A stretch of DNA of 64,000 nt from assembly GCF_005280585.1 (NCBI RefSeq), contig NZ_SZVO01000009.1:248001-312000 (forward strand), given 5' to 3'. The notes beneath the pieces were generated by a model that did not search any database, was not told where the DNA came from, and saw nothing but the letters and a program-made list of their open reading frames with translations. The position numbers and the translations under genes are program-made. The stretch is from Dyadobacter frigoris. GTDB taxonomy: Bacteria; Bacteroidota; Bacteroidia; Cytophagales; Spirosomataceae. Below are positions 34,274-44,204 of the stretch, in pieces (within the stretch, counting starts at the first letter, position 1; the number at the start of each line of letters is the position of its first letter).

Positions 34274-36256
34274 TTATTTTAAAGTTTTTGATTTCAAATT
34301 TGGACTATTTATTTGCCAACGGTTATTATCAACTTTTACATCAGGAAATACATTTTGGGGATCTATTACGACCTTACTAACAGTGCCGTCAGAATCGGGA
34401 ATGAAGGAATAGGAGGGGCCTTGTTCCCAGATTTCTACCGGAAAGTTGTGTGATTCTTTCTCTCCGTTTTCAAAAGTAACTTCGATTAATAAAGGCATGG
34501 CAGCCTTTTCAAGATTTTCTACAGTGATTAGTGCTTTCTTTGATTTTCCTTTTTGAGGGTTTACAACATTGGCTATTTTCTGGTCAAGTTTGTAATTTTC
34601 CGAAAACATGGATTTCCAAAACCAGTTCAGATCTTCACCGGTTGAATTGTTGATGCTGCTGAAAAAGTCCCATGGCGTTGGATGTTTGTAGGCCCAGTCG
34701 CTGATATATTTCCGAAATGCAGGATCAAACCGTTCTTTTCCCAAAATCTGTTCTCTGAGAAGCGTTAGTAGATACGCTACTTTTTGATATTGAATTGTAT
34801 AAACCTGATTTCCGGGAATGATATCAGGCCGGGTCATAATAGCTAATAGAGAATCTGCAAAAAGCGCTTTTACCGGAACATCAATTTCCGGATAACCAGG
34901 GAATTCTCCACCATTAAAATCTTTGGTAGCCATATTATCCATAAAAGCATTAAATCCTTCATCCATCCAGGCGTGTTTTCTTTCATTGCTTCCCACGATC
35001 ATCGGAAACCAGGTATGCCCAAGTTCATGATTGACAACCGCCCAGTACATATTTCCTTTGTCTTTTGCAGCACAAAAAACCAGTCCGGGATATTCCATTC
35101 CATCCAGATTGGAAGCCACATTAACGGCTTTGTTGTAGGGATATTCGTACCATTGTTTTGAAAAATACTGCAAAGTAAATTTGATATATTCTCCCGAGCG
35201 TTCCCAACTATTGCTTAGCTTGGATTCGATCGGATACAGTGAACTTCCTAAAACTTTTTTTCCGCTCGGTAAAGCAATTTCCTGACCTTCCCAAACAAAT
35301 GATTTCGAAGCTGTCCAGGCAAAATCTCTTGCGGAATTTAATTTGAACTTCCAGGTGCAAAATGGTTTTGATGGTCGGGATGCAGGGTCGGTAACTTCTT
35401 CAACAGTCCGGATGAATACTTTTTCGGGTGATGATTTGGCCTTTTTCCAACGTTCTAATTGGACGCTTGTTAATACTTCTTCGGGATTCACAAGATCGCC
35501 TGAGGCTTCAACAATGTACGCCGACGGAAGGGTGATATTGACATCGAAATTTCCATATTCAAGATAAAATTCTCCATTGCCCAAATAGGGGAGGGTGTTC
35601 CAACCGCTTACATCATCAAGCACACACAGGCGAGGATACCACTGAGCAACCGAATAGATATCTCCATTTTTAGTGGAAAGAATATCGGTTCTGTTTACAT
35701 TGAAATCAGCATTCCTGAAATTTCTCGGGAATTGATAACTGTATTTGATCTGGAAGGAAATCTTTTGTCCGGAAGGAAGCGGTTCCGCTAATTCGATACG
35801 CATTCTGGTATCATGTATAGCAAAAACCGCCTTGTCACGATTATTTAATATTATTGATTCAATAGTGAAACCGCCTTCAAATTCTTTACTACCACTGCTG
35901 AGAAATAATTTAGAATCAAGTCCTTTCGAGTGCTTTTTGTAAACATTCTGATCCATTTGCAGCCATAGAAAAGTTAGTTCTTTGGGGCTATTATTGGAAT
36001 AGATAATCGTTTCAATACCCGAAATAATTTCAGCCTTATCATCCAGCGATAAATCGATTTTATAGTCCGCACGGTTTTGCCAATAATCTGGTCCTGGCTC
36101 ACCCGTCGCAAGTCGGTACGAATTTCCGGAAGGCAAAAACGACGATGCAGAAAACAGGTCAGAAGCATCATATTTTGATTTTGACTTTTCTGCCAACTGA
36201 CCTGAAACAGTGAAATAAGAAAGAAAAAGGCAAAAGGACAGGAGAAAACGATTCAT
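34274..36256 (-). CDS. M1-family metallopeptidase, exported
   Basis: The protein is 660 aa with a signal peptide (FLLSFCLFLSYFTVSGQ). The gluzincin zinc site is complete: HELGH at 410-414 and, 18 residues on, Glu433 in HAWMDEGF. The N-terminal half is the beta-rich domain typical of M1 peptidases (DYKIDLSLDDKAEIISGIET). The usual GAMEN exopeptidase motif is replaced by NLDGMEYPGLVF, as in Bacteroidota members that are not classical aminopeptidase N. It ends in a beta domain similar to the fragment at 2-202. It converges on the sulfatase with a gap of 12 bases. Confidence 0.9.
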   Translation of the reverse strand: MNRFLLSFCLFLSYFTVSGQLAEKSKSKYDASDLFSASSFLPSGNSYRLATGEPGPDYWQNRADYKIDLSLDDKAEIISGIETIIYSNNSPKELTFLWLQMDQNVYKKHSKGLDSKLFLSSGSKEFEGGFTIESIILNNRDKAVFAIHDTRMRIELAEPLPSGQKISFQIKYSYQFPRNFRNADFNVNRTDILSTKNGDIYSVAQWYPRLCVLDDVSGWNTLPYLGNGEFYLEYGNFDVNITLPSAYIVEASGDLVNPEEVLTSVQLERWKKAKSSPEKVFIRTVEEVTDPASRPSKPFCTWKFKLNSARDFAWTASKSFVWEGQEIALPSGKKVLGSSLYPIESKLSNSWERSGEYIKFTLQYFSKQWYEYPYNKAVNVASNLDGMEYPGLVFCAAKDKGNMYWAVVNHELGHTWFPMIVGSNERKHAWMDEGFNAFMDNMATKDFNGGEFPGYPEIDVPVKALFADSLLAIMTRPDIIPGNQVYTIQYQKVAYLLTLLREQILGKERFDPAFRKYISDWAYKHPTPWDFFSSINNSTGEDLNWFWKSMFSENYKLDQKIANVVNPQKGKSKKALITVENLEKAAMPLLIEVTFENGEKESHNFPVEIWEQGPSYSFIPDSDGTVSKVVIDPQNVFPDVKVDNNRWQINSPNLKSKTLK

Positions 36257-36345
36257 AAATATTTTACGGGCAGAGATGAATAGGTTAGTAATCCAAGATA
36301 GCGATTTAATGTAAAATTCACCTAATTATTACATTGAATTTTAGA

Positions 36346-36400
36346 CATAAAAAAGAGACAATATCCAGGCTTTCGCTTTCGATATTGTCTCTTTTTTATG
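36346..36400 (-). terminator. Strong terminator after SusC/SusD pair 2
   Basis: Bases 36346-36365 pair perfectly with 36381-36400 (20 bp) around a 15-base loop. Each arm ends in a run of A or T, so it can work on both strands. It lies 15 bases past the SusD stop on the minus strand and upstream of the M1 gene. Confidence 0.9.
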
Positions 36401-36414
36401 GGAAAATCAACCAA

Positions 36415-37875
36415 TTAGTTTGTAACTGTACGCGTGTCCCACCACATTTTTTTACCCCAGAAATTGTCTTTTATTTCTGCAATAAATGAAGCACTATTAC
36501 CCGCATTTAAAGTGGTTTCTGTGGGTGGATAAGGATAACGGAACGGTGGGCGGGTATGTCCCGTGAAAGGTGAACCCGTCGCAGCCGGCATTACAGGGAT
36601 GTCTGTGCGTCTGGATTCTGCCCAAGCCTCGTTGCCGTTTTTGTAAAGAGACAGCCATTTTTGGGTGTACAATTTGGTTGTCGTATTATCCCATTTCACA
36701 TCCGAACCGGTAAGATACGTACTGATGACAGTTGCGTCCGTAATTCCATTTTCGTTGAGTGAAGCAGTTATACCTGAATTATACAAAGTTTCGGCAGTAC
36801 CGGCGCCTGTCTTCCAGCCTTTTTGAGCAGCTTCCGCCAGGATGAAAAGTACTTCGCTGTACCGCATCATAGGTGAAAATCCTGTTGGGTCTTCACGGAA
36901 TTTCGGGCCAATTCTTGAATAAAGAGAGATCACAGGAGAAGTTGGCGGGCCAATTTCCACACCTCTGTATTCGCCGTCGCTTGGTGCTGGTTTAGCATAA
37001 ACTGCCAAACGTGGATCTTTTAGTTGTTTAAGGGAATTGATCAAAATATTACTTGGACCATGATCGTCACGCGTCATAAAGTTAGCGTTCCATGGTTCAA
37101 TGTAAGGGCTTGATCCTGTCCATTTGAAAAACGCATTGTCCGTGTTCGCGGCCAGTACCGGATAGGTTGCAGGTGCAGACGTAATCTCTTCAATAATTGG
37201 TTTGGCGGTAGCAGGACTAACATTCGAGATTCTGATCGCAACACGCAGTCTTAACGAGTTGCAAAGTTTTTGCCATTTTTTTACATCCCCGCCATAAAGC
37301 AAATCTCCTTCTCCCAAAACGTCTGTTCCACCTGCTGCATATAAATCAGCAGCTGTTTTTAACTGGGTGACAATGGCAGGATAAATGGTTTCCTGCGTAT
37401 CATATTTTGGAGTAATAAAACCTGCATCACCTTTGAAAGCTTCGGTAAACGGAACATCCCTCCAACGATCGGTTGCAATCTGCAAAATGAAGGCCTGTAA
37501 GGTTAAACCTGTTGCTTTCATGTTTTTTGAGCCGGTTTTGTCTGCCTGGTCAATGATCGCCTGGGCATTTTTCAGGTCGCGGTAAATAACAGTCCAAAGC
37601 GTATTGATGTTCGTTGAGGTAAACATGTACCGCGAATCATCAATATATTGCAGTTTTCCCAAATGTCCAGCATAGGTTGAAGGCTCATTCATATCACCAA
37701 TGACGCCAAAATAATTCATGTTGAAATCGCTAAGCACATAAGCCAGCACATTGGTAATAGGTGCCTGAACCGGGCTATTGGGATTTGTATTTATTTTCTC
37801 AAAATCGTCGGTACACGACTGCCCGGTGAATGCCAGGAAAATAAGTATGAGTAAACAGGTTGATATATTTTTCAT
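36415..37875 (-). CDS. SusD/RagB-family surface lipoprotein (SusD-like_2 type)
   Basis: The protein is 486 aa with a lipoprotein signal (LILIFLAFTGQSCTDDF; Cys21). The mature start FEKINTNPNSPVQAPITNVL is characteristic of the SusD-like_2 group. RWRDVPFTEAFKG, KKWQKLCNSLRLRVAIRISN and MMRYSEVLFILAEAAQKGW are the TPR-type helices of the SusD fold. It follows the SusC gene by 5 bases and is its partner in substrate capture. A terminator follows. No glycoside hydrolase lies next to it; the sulfatase and M1 peptidase nearby may be functionally linked or simply adjacent. Confidence 0.92.
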   Translation of the reverse strand: MKNISTCLLILIFLAFTGQSCTDDFEKINTNPNSPVQAPITNVLAYVLSDFNMNYFGVIGDMNEPSTYAGHLGKLQYIDDSRYMFTSTNINTLWTVIYRDLKNAQAIIDQADKTGSKNMKATGLTLQAFILQIATDRWRDVPFTEAFKGDAGFITPKYDTQETIYPAIVTQLKTAADLYAAGGTDVLGEGDLLYGGDVKKWQKLCNSLRLRVAIRISNVSPATAKPIIEEITSAPATYPVLAANTDNAFFKWTGSSPYIEPWNANFMTRDDHGPSNILINSLKQLKDPRLAVYAKPAPSDGEYRGVEIGPPTSPVISLYSRIGPKFREDPTGFSPMMRYSEVLFILAEAAQKGWKTGAGTAETLYNSGITASLNENGITDATVISTYLTGSDVKWDNTTTKLYTQKWLSLYKNGNEAWAESRRTDIPVMPAATGSPFTGHTRPPFRYPYPPTETTLNAGNSASFIAEIKDNFWGKKMWWDTRTVTN

Positions 37876-37880
37876 ATGGA

Positions 37881-40800
37881 TCAGAATTTCACATTTAATT
37901 TAACACCTATACTTCTGTTGGAAGGAATCTGGTATTGTTCGATTCCTAACCCGTCATTTCCAACCCCAAATCCGGTTTCAGGATCAATGTGGGCAACGTT
38001 ACTTTTCGAAGTGTAAAGCAAGGCCACGTTACGGGCAAACAGAGAAATACCCGCTCCTTTAAGCCATGGATATTTGGAAGTGAAAGCAGAAGGCAGTTGA
38101 TAACCCAATTCAATCTGGCGTAGTTTTACAAAACTTCCGTCAACGATTGCAGTTTCGCGACCGCCCCACAGACTTTGGAAATAATCTCTCGCACCCACAC
38201 GTATGGTGTTAGGCGTTCCGTCTGCCATGGTTACTTTTTCATTTTTAAGCACGTCTTGTCCTACAACTAAACCGTTTTCACGAATACCGCCTGCTACCGT
38301 TGGAGCAGTTACGCCGGATTGTAAACCGAACCATTGTGTCACGCTGAATACGTCGCCGCCTTTTCTCATATCCAACAAAAAGTTGAAATTGAAATTTTTG
38401 TAAGTAAAGCTGTTGGTAATACCACCAACCCAGTCAGGCATCACATTTCCCACTGCCGTTGGTGTAGAATTGTAAGTTGGTAAACCGTTGCTCCCGACTA
38501 TGATTGCACCGGTTGAAGCATCTCTGGCGAAAGTTGATCCTCTCATCACACCATATGCCTGGCCGGGAACCGCATCCACAGTAAGTCCCCAAACCGAAGT
38601 GATCGTATAAGCTTCCAGTTTCTGGCCTGTTGTCGGATCCTGATAAAGCTCGTTGACCATACTTTTATTTTTGGCCCAGTTGGCACTGATATCCCAGTTA
38701 AATCCACCTGGGTTGCGGATGATTCCGGCAGTTAATTGTAGTTCAATTCCTTTATTCTGGATTTCACCTGCGTTAAGCTGCATCGCGCTATAACCGGAAG
38801 CTCCGGAAATATTCACCTGCATGATCTGGTTGGTTGTGATTTTGTTGTAATACGTTGCATCCAGACCAATGCGACGGTTCAGGAATTGTAGTTCAAAACC
38901 AACTTCTGTACTTTTTGCTTTTTCCGGTTTCAGATTAAGTGGAGGTAAGGTGCTTGAAATACTGTAAAGTGTGACACCATTAAAAGCGGTAGCGTTAGCA
39001 GGGGTAGCATTAGCAATGTACGTGGATTGCAATTGATAAGGACTTCCACCGTTACCAACACTGGCCCAGCTTGCGCGAAGTTTACCAAAACTTAATATTT
39101 CAGAGTTCACCGGAATCACGTTTGTGAACACCCAGCTAAGACTTGCCGAAGGATAAAAATATGACCAGTTTCCTCTTGGCAATGTAGAACTCCAGTCATT
39201 TCTTGCAGTCAAATCCAGGTAAAGATAATCTTTGTAACCCAGTGAAGCTTGTCCGTACACACTGTTGGTTCTCAGCTTGTTGGTGGTCATTGCTGTTGTT
39301 GGGCTGCCTTTTGCATTACTGATCGTAAACAAATCGGGAACGGTTAACTGTGCTGCGCCAAGTGAGCTGTAATTGTAGTTGTAGTTGCGATAATTGGCTC
39401 CTGCTGTGTAACTTAGTGTAAGATCTTTTGTCACATTTCCATGACCTGTAAGGATAAGATCAGCATTTATTTCATTGATATTATATTTTGATTCAGTGAA
39501 TTTTCCACCGCCCCAGGTTTTGTCGGCCATACTTGTCAAGGTTTCGTTCGACTTGTTATGGATGATTTCCTTACGCTGCTCAGCCGACCAGTCTGTTCCG
39601 ATTCTGGCCATAGCGCTTAGCCATTCACCAAATTTATACGTAGCACTAACATTGCCAAAAACGCGGTCTTTATAGCGTGAATGTGTATTGTTATTTACAT
39701 TGAAATAAGGGTTATCATGGAAATTGTTGTTCCAGTTGTAAGGCATACCGTTGGCAAAAGTTTCGTTGGAATGCGCTTTAAGATCTGCCATATCAACTTG
39801 GCGGCCAAACCAGCCACCGATGGATTGCATTGGATTATTTGAATGATATCCCTGACCAACCAAGTTGTCATTTGCAGTACGCACATAATTAATCAATGCG
39901 TTTGTTTTTAGTCTTTTAGTGATATTCTGCGTAGTATTCAGCTGGATTGTGTAACGTTTTTGATCCGTGTTTGGGATAGTACCAATCTGTTTTTGCTGAC
40001 CAAATGACAAACGCGTATCTCCGGTCTCAGAGCTGGAAGCAATCGCTACTGAATTATCGATGGTGTAACCGGTCTGGAAGAAATCTTTCACGTTATTTGG
40101 ATGTGAAACCCAGGGTGTTGCCGTACGGTTTCCGTTAGCATCCAGCGGACTGTTATACTGCGGAATAAGAAGACCTGCGTCCAGTCTCGGTCCCCAGCTT
40201 TCATCAACACCATCGTTGATCCCATTACCTAAACCGTCCTTGTAAGTGAAACCTGTTGAGGTCGCGTAATCCTGATAAGACAGGCTGCCCCCATTTTTTT
40301 TCCACATGTACTCTTCTCCATATACGCCTTGCCCGTACTGGTTCTGATACTTGGGAAAAATGTAAGGTTTCTCGTAAGAAAATCCTCCTGAATAACTTAC
40401 CGAAGTTCCTTTGCCACTGCCTTTTCCATTTTTAGTTGTGATCAGAATTACACCATTTGCTGCCTGATAACCGTATAAAGCCGCGGCGTTTGCACCTTTC
40501 AGTACCGACATGGAAGCGATATTGTTCGGATCAATTTCAGCGACTGCATTTCCATAATCCACGCCACCACCTGAGGATGTGTTTGTTGAGAAATTGCTGA
40601 TCGGAACACCGTCAACAACAAAGAGAGGCTGGTTATTTCCAAAGGAGTTATTACCCCGTAAAACGATTCTTGTACCAGATCCAACCGCGCCGCTACCTGC
40701 TGTAATTTGTACACCGGCCACTTTTCCTGAAAGTGAATTTAACACGTTCTGCTCGTTACTGCGTGTAAGTTCGGCTCCTTTTACCTCTTGTATGGAGTAA

Positions 40801-41219
40801 CCAAGTGATTTTTTTTCTCTGGTAACTCCAAGGGCCGTTACCACTACTTCGTTAAGAAGTCTGTGATCGGCAACCAATGTCATGTTGATTATACTTTTTC
40901 CGGCTACCTGGATTTCCTGCGTTACATAGCCAATAAAACTGACAATCAGCGTGCTGTTTTCGGAAGCTTTTAAACGAAATTTTCCATTTTCATCCGTCGT
41001 AGTACCGCTGTTTACGTCTCCTTTCACCATCACGGATGCACCTGGCAGTGGGCTGCCGTCTTCTTTGGAAGTAATCACACCGGAGATTTCAATTTCCGCT
41101 GTCCTGGAAATCTGCCTTGCACGTTCTGCCCTGGCGGTATTATTTGCCGGGAGACAAAAAAATACGGCTCCCGCGACCAGCATGGTACGCATGGTAAATT
41201 TTAAGATAGGTCGTTTCAT
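37881..41219 (-). CDS. SusC/RagA-family TonB-linked outer membrane protein
   Basis: The protein is 1112 aa with an N-terminal signal peptide (MLVAGAVFFCLPANNTARA). A carboxypeptidase-D-like beta-sandwich lies at about 45-115 (GVITSKEDGSPLPGASVMVK), then LLNEVVVTALG, the TonB-box region. The plug has MSVLKGANAAALYGYQAANG and VILITTKNG. The beta-barrel ends NRSIGVKLNVKF with a terminal Phe. There is no STN domain. It is unlike the SusC at 4884 in the plug loop and barrel lengths, so it should take a different substrate. The transcript begins in the 513-base stretch upstream. Confidence 0.93.
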   Translation of the reverse strand: MKRPILKFTMRTMLVAGAVFFCLPANNTARAERARQISRTAEIEISGVITSKEDGSPLPGASVMVKGDVNSGTTTDENGKFRLKASENSTLIVSFIGYVTQEIQVAGKSIINMTLVADHRLLNEVVVTALGVTREKKSLGYSIQEVKGAELTRSNEQNVLNSLSGKVAGVQITAGSGAVGSGTRIVLRGNNSFGNNQPLFVVDGVPISNFSTNTSSGGGVDYGNAVAEIDPNNIASMSVLKGANAAALYGYQAANGVILITTKNGKGSGKGTSVSYSGGFSYEKPYIFPKYQNQYGQGVYGEEYMWKKNGGSLSYQDYATSTGFTYKDGLGNGINDGVDESWGPRLDAGLLIPQYNSPLDANGNRTATPWVSHPNNVKDFFQTGYTIDNSVAIASSSETGDTRLSFGQQKQIGTIPNTDQKRYTIQLNTTQNITKRLKTNALINYVRTANDNLVGQGYHSNNPMQSIGGWFGRQVDMADLKAHSNETFANGMPYNWNNNFHDNPYFNVNNNTHSRYKDRVFGNVSATYKFGEWLSAMARIGTDWSAEQRKEIIHNKSNETLTSMADKTWGGGKFTESKYNINEINADLILTGHGNVTKDLTLSYTAGANYRNYNYNYSSLGAAQLTVPDLFTISNAKGSPTTAMTTNKLRTNSVYGQASLGYKDYLYLDLTARNDWSSTLPRGNWSYFYPSASLSWVFTNVIPVNSEILSFGKLRASWASVGNGGSPYQLQSTYIANATPANATAFNGVTLYSISSTLPPLNLKPEKAKSTEVGFELQFLNRRIGLDATYYNKITTNQIMQVNISGASGYSAMQLNAGEIQNKGIELQLTAGIIRNPGGFNWDISANWAKNKSMVNELYQDPTTGQKLEAYTITSVWGLTVDAVPGQAYGVMRGSTFARDASTGAIIVGSNGLPTYNSTPTAVGNVMPDWVGGITNSFTYKNFNFNFLLDMRKGGDVFSVTQWFGLQSGVTAPTVAGGIRENGLVVGQDVLKNEKVTMADGTPNTIRVGARDYFQSLWGGRETAIVDGSFVKLRQIELGYQLPSAFTSKYPWLKGAGISLFARNVALLYTSKSNVAHIDPETGFGVGNDGLGIEQYQIPSNRSIGVKLNVKF

Positions 41220-41732
41220 ACTTATTGTAGATAGGTTTTGATAATTAAATCCATGAAAATATTTGACCGTCCGGGAAATCTTCGGGCAGTAAGTCAGAAA
41301 TCAGTAATGAAACCCAGTTTTAGTTCAACCGATATTGAGCCGGACAGATTTTGGGATAACCAAAGGATTGTTCATATAGCGTCGGTTAGGTGCACTTATG
41401 CCTTAATAATAGGATGGAGTTATTATTTGTAAAATTACTTGTCGCTAATTGTAAATTCTTCGTGGTAATTGCCGGATAGTTTACCAATATTATCTTTCTG
41501 TTTAACTAATTTTGGTAAATCTGGATTATGTAGTGATTTCTATGGAGTATTTTTCAAATAGACGAATTATAATGCCTCAAAAATATTTGATGCAGTTTAA
41601 TAATTTGAAGAGCGGCTGTTGATATCTGTATTCTTGTGATTTGAGTTTGGGCGTTGTGTTATTGATTACAACTCTGTCTTATTGAAGTTGGTGGCTGGCG
41701 GCGTTTTGAAAATATACCAGCGTTGTGGTGCA
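41220..41732. other. Intergenic region between SusC pair 2 and the LytTR gene
   Basis: No credible ORF. It holds the promoter and leader of the minus-strand SusC/SusD operon and the 3' region of the LytTR gene. I could not find a clear -33/-7 pair or a terminator hairpin. Confidence 0.35.
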
Positions 41733-42431
41733 CTATATCATTTTATCCTTTAAATCCTTATACCTGGATCTCCCCACTGGCAGGATTTCTCCGGTTTTGA
41801 GCAAAAGGCCGTAACGTCCGCCGGGCTGTATCAGAATCCGCTCCGCCTGGGCAAGTGAAATAAGATACGATTTGTGAATGCGTTCAAAGGTATCCGGCAG
41901 TAATTGTTGCAGTTTTTCGAGCGATTTGTCATGCAGTTCCTGTTTTCCGTTTTGGAGGTGCAATTCACTGTAAATCCCAGCGCCTTTAATATAATGCAAC
42001 TCGCTTATATCAATAAGCCGTACCGTGCCGGCTTTTTTTACAGCAAGAAATTTGATATTTCTTTCGACACCTTTTGTGGGGATGGAAATCCGCTTGAAAG
42101 CCATTTCTAATCGGGCCTGATCAAAAGGTTTAGGGACAAAATCAAGCACGCCATAAGTGAAAGCCGTGATCGCTTTATCTGTATAAGCTGAAACGATAAT
42201 CGTATGAAAGGATCCGGCTACAACAGATTCGAGCAAGTTAAACCCATTTTGGCCATTTAGATTTAAATCGAGCAATAAAAGGTCAATCGGTTGATTTTCA
42301 ATATAGTCAATGCCTTTTTGTAATGAATCACAAATAACAAGAACCGAAAGGTTTTCTTCAAAAAAACTCCGTGTTATCCGTTCCAGTCTGTTGGCTATTC
42401 TGGCTTCATCTTCAATAATCAATACCCTCAT
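41733..42431 (-). CDS. LytTR-type response regulator
   Basis: The protein is 232 aa. The receiver domain (1 to about 120) starts RVLIIEDEARIANRLER, with acidic residues at 7-9, phosphorylated Asp55 in LLLLDLNLNG, and the conserved Lys in DFVPKPFDQA. The LytTR DNA-binding domain follows, with FLAVKKAGTVRLIDISELHY and FERIHKSYLISLAQAERI. It overlaps the histidine kinase gene by 4 bases (ATGA), so they form a two-component pair. The probable target is its own operon or the divergent TonB-dependent receptor; no LytTR direct repeat was recognised. Confidence 0.92.
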   Translation of the reverse strand: MRVLIIEDEARIANRLERITRSFFEENLSVLVICDSLQKGIDYIENQPIDLLLLDLNLNGQNGFNLLESVVAGSFHTIIVSAYTDKAITAFTYGVLDFVPKPFDQARLEMAFKRISIPTKGVERNIKFLAVKKAGTVRLIDISELHYIKGAGIYSELHLQNGKQELHDKSLEKLQQLLPDTFERIHKSYLISLAQAERILIQPGGRYGLLLKTGEILPVGRSRYKDLKDKMI

Positions 42432-44095
42432 TTGTAATAAAGCTTAATAGTGGATAGCCATCCTGTGGGGGAGGCTTCTGAGGAAAATTCCCAGTTGTCT
42501 CCATAACTTTCGCTCAAACGTGCCTGAATATAGCGGAAACCCGTTCCGCCTTTGCCATGCCTGGACGGTATTCGGTTTTCAGCAATTGTTTCAAAGGTAT
42601 ATTGCCGGTAAATATTAGTTTTCACGAAACGTAAACTGAACCGGATTCCGCAGTCAGCGATTGGAATACTATGCGTTATACCATTTTCCAAAATTGTATG
42701 AATAAGCGCGGGAGGAATAAATTCAGCTTCATCAATCCCGAATTCTTCCCATTGGTAATTAATTTCTTTTCGGAACTGCATGACGGTAAGGTGGACTTTG
42801 CAGAGTTCTATTTCCTGTCTGACCGGAATAAGTACCGCTTCCGAAATGGTATTCATGATGTCAAATTCTGCGGCCAAAGCATGGATAAATTTAGCGCCTT
42901 CTTTGGGCGATTCTTCCACCCAGTCGATCAGTGACGTAAGTGTATTTTTAAGAAAATGCGGCTGAATATTCTTTTTAACCAGTTCGAGCTGCAATCTTGA
43001 AGAAAGAAGCATTGAGGAATGGTATTCATCCTCAATGACCCTGCTGCGAATGGTATGCAGGTAAAGCATACACAATACGATGATCGTAAAACCGATAAAC
43101 AAACCAAAATCATAAACCAGATACTTATTGACCACAATGCTACACAGCAGCCCGGCCAGCACCAGAACCGCACCTTTTTCTTTTTGCCGGATCGCCGTAA
43201 GTACCACCATCGTCGAGGAAATCAACATACATATGCTATATAACTGAGCGCTGTAGTCGTAATGACGGTAATTAAAAACGTAGATGGCAATCAGAGAAAT
43301 ACTTAAAATTCCAAGCAACACTTTTTTTCTTTTGAAATTAAACTGAATGGTAAAATAAAAAGGTACCAGCACGGCAATGATCATTGTTAAAATACCAATG
43401 GCTTCCAGTCTGATAAAAAATTGGGTGTAAGGAATGTCTATATAAAACTTTATGAATTCAAGAATCAAGAGCGCGAAAAAAAGCAGACAAATCATGGCAA
43501 AGATCAGGGTCGTCCACTGCCGCTTGCTGCTGTTAAAATATAAAAAGAAATAATATAGGGAAGCGATCAGAAAAGCGCCGGACATCAGATTCATCAGCGA
43601 GGTTATGATCAGCGGCTGTGTTAATAAATCTTTGTACAGATCCATTTTTACATAGATCCCGCGCTGTTCTTTTGTCAGATAAGATTGTGACGCCCGGAAG
43701 GAAACAACGTGCATTCCCGCTCTGGATAAAGAATCTGGCAAACTGAAATATGTAATTTCTGTGCCCGGTATTTCGGGCGTGTTTTTGTCAGAAACTTTAC
43801 CGTTAGTACCAATAAACACGCCGTCCCAATATATTTCGAAGGCTCCAAAAGCATTTACCTGCACACCCGGCATCGCCGCCGGATTTTCCAGGATTTTTAT
43901 CCGTGTCCTGATCCAGAAAACAGAATCTGCACTTGATGTTTGGCGGGTCGCCCAAGCCGAGTCATCATAATTTTTATTAGCCCATAAGATACTGTCACCG
44001 TTTTGATACAAAACCGGATATTCCTCATAAACCACATCGGATTTACAGGAAATAAAAAAAGGCAGAATGGCTAAAAGAAAAAAGAGGCGTTGCAT
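42428..44095 (-). CDS. LytS-type sensor histidine kinase with a sensor domain and 7 TM segments
   Basis: The protein is 555 aa from the ATG at 44095. The frame opens further upstream to 44188, but MQRLFFLLAILPFFISC gives a lipoprotein-type signal (Cys17). The extracytoplasmic part resembles a galactose-binding-like beta-sandwich (NKNYDDSAWATRQTS, VNAFGAFEIYWDGVFIGTNG). Seven or so membrane segments follow, starting LIITSLMNLMSGAFLIASLY. The His_kinase domain has KNIQPHFLKNTLTSLIDWVE (catalytic His), the N-box HTILENGITHSI, and the G-box GKGGTGFRYIQARL. All kinase motifs are intact. It phosphorylates the LytTR partner. Confidence 0.9.
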   Translation of the reverse strand: MQRLFFLLAILPFFISCKSDVVYEEYPVLYQNGDSILWANKNYDDSAWATRQTSSADSVFWIRTRIKILENPAAMPGVQVNAFGAFEIYWDGVFIGTNGKVSDKNTPEIPGTEITYFSLPDSLSRAGMHVVSFRASQSYLTKEQRGIYVKMDLYKDLLTQPLIITSLMNLMSGAFLIASLYYFFLYFNSSKRQWTTLIFAMICLLFFALLILEFIKFYIDIPYTQFFIRLEAIGILTMIIAVLVPFYFTIQFNFKRKKVLLGILSISLIAIYVFNYRHYDYSAQLYSICMLISSTMVVLTAIRQKEKGAVLVLAGLLCSIVVNKYLVYDFGLFIGFTIIVLCMLYLHTIRSRVIEDEYHSSMLLSSRLQLELVKKNIQPHFLKNTLTSLIDWVEESPKEGAKFIHALAAEFDIMNTISEAVLIPVRQEIELCKVHLTVMQFRKEINYQWEEFGIDEAEFIPPALIHTILENGITHSIPIADCGIRFSLRFVKTNIYRQYTFETIAENRIPSRHGKGGTGFRYIQARLSESYGDNWEFSSEASPTGWLSTIKLYYK

Positions 44096-44099
44096 AAGG

Positions 44100-44107
44100 C
44101 AAAGGTA
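44100..44107 (-). promoter_or_regulatory. Candidate -7 box giving a leaderless histidine-kinase mRNA
   Basis: On the minus strand TACCTTTG lies at 44107-44100, only four bases before the ATG at 44095. A TTTG lies 16 bases further upstream, shorter than the usual 19-21. If used, transcription would start at or very near the A of the ATG. Confidence 0.4.
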
Positions 44108-44204
44108 ACAGGAAGATAAATCACAAAAGTGCATTTCAAAAGGATATAATGCTGTTGAAATGTTTTTTGATTTCGCACTGGCCTTCACATACTAAACTTG
44201 CTCC

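Noticed and set aside
44096..44188. Longer N-terminus for the histidine kinase
   Set aside because: The extra 31 residues have no signal character, while the ATG at 44095 gives a clean lipoprotein-type leader.
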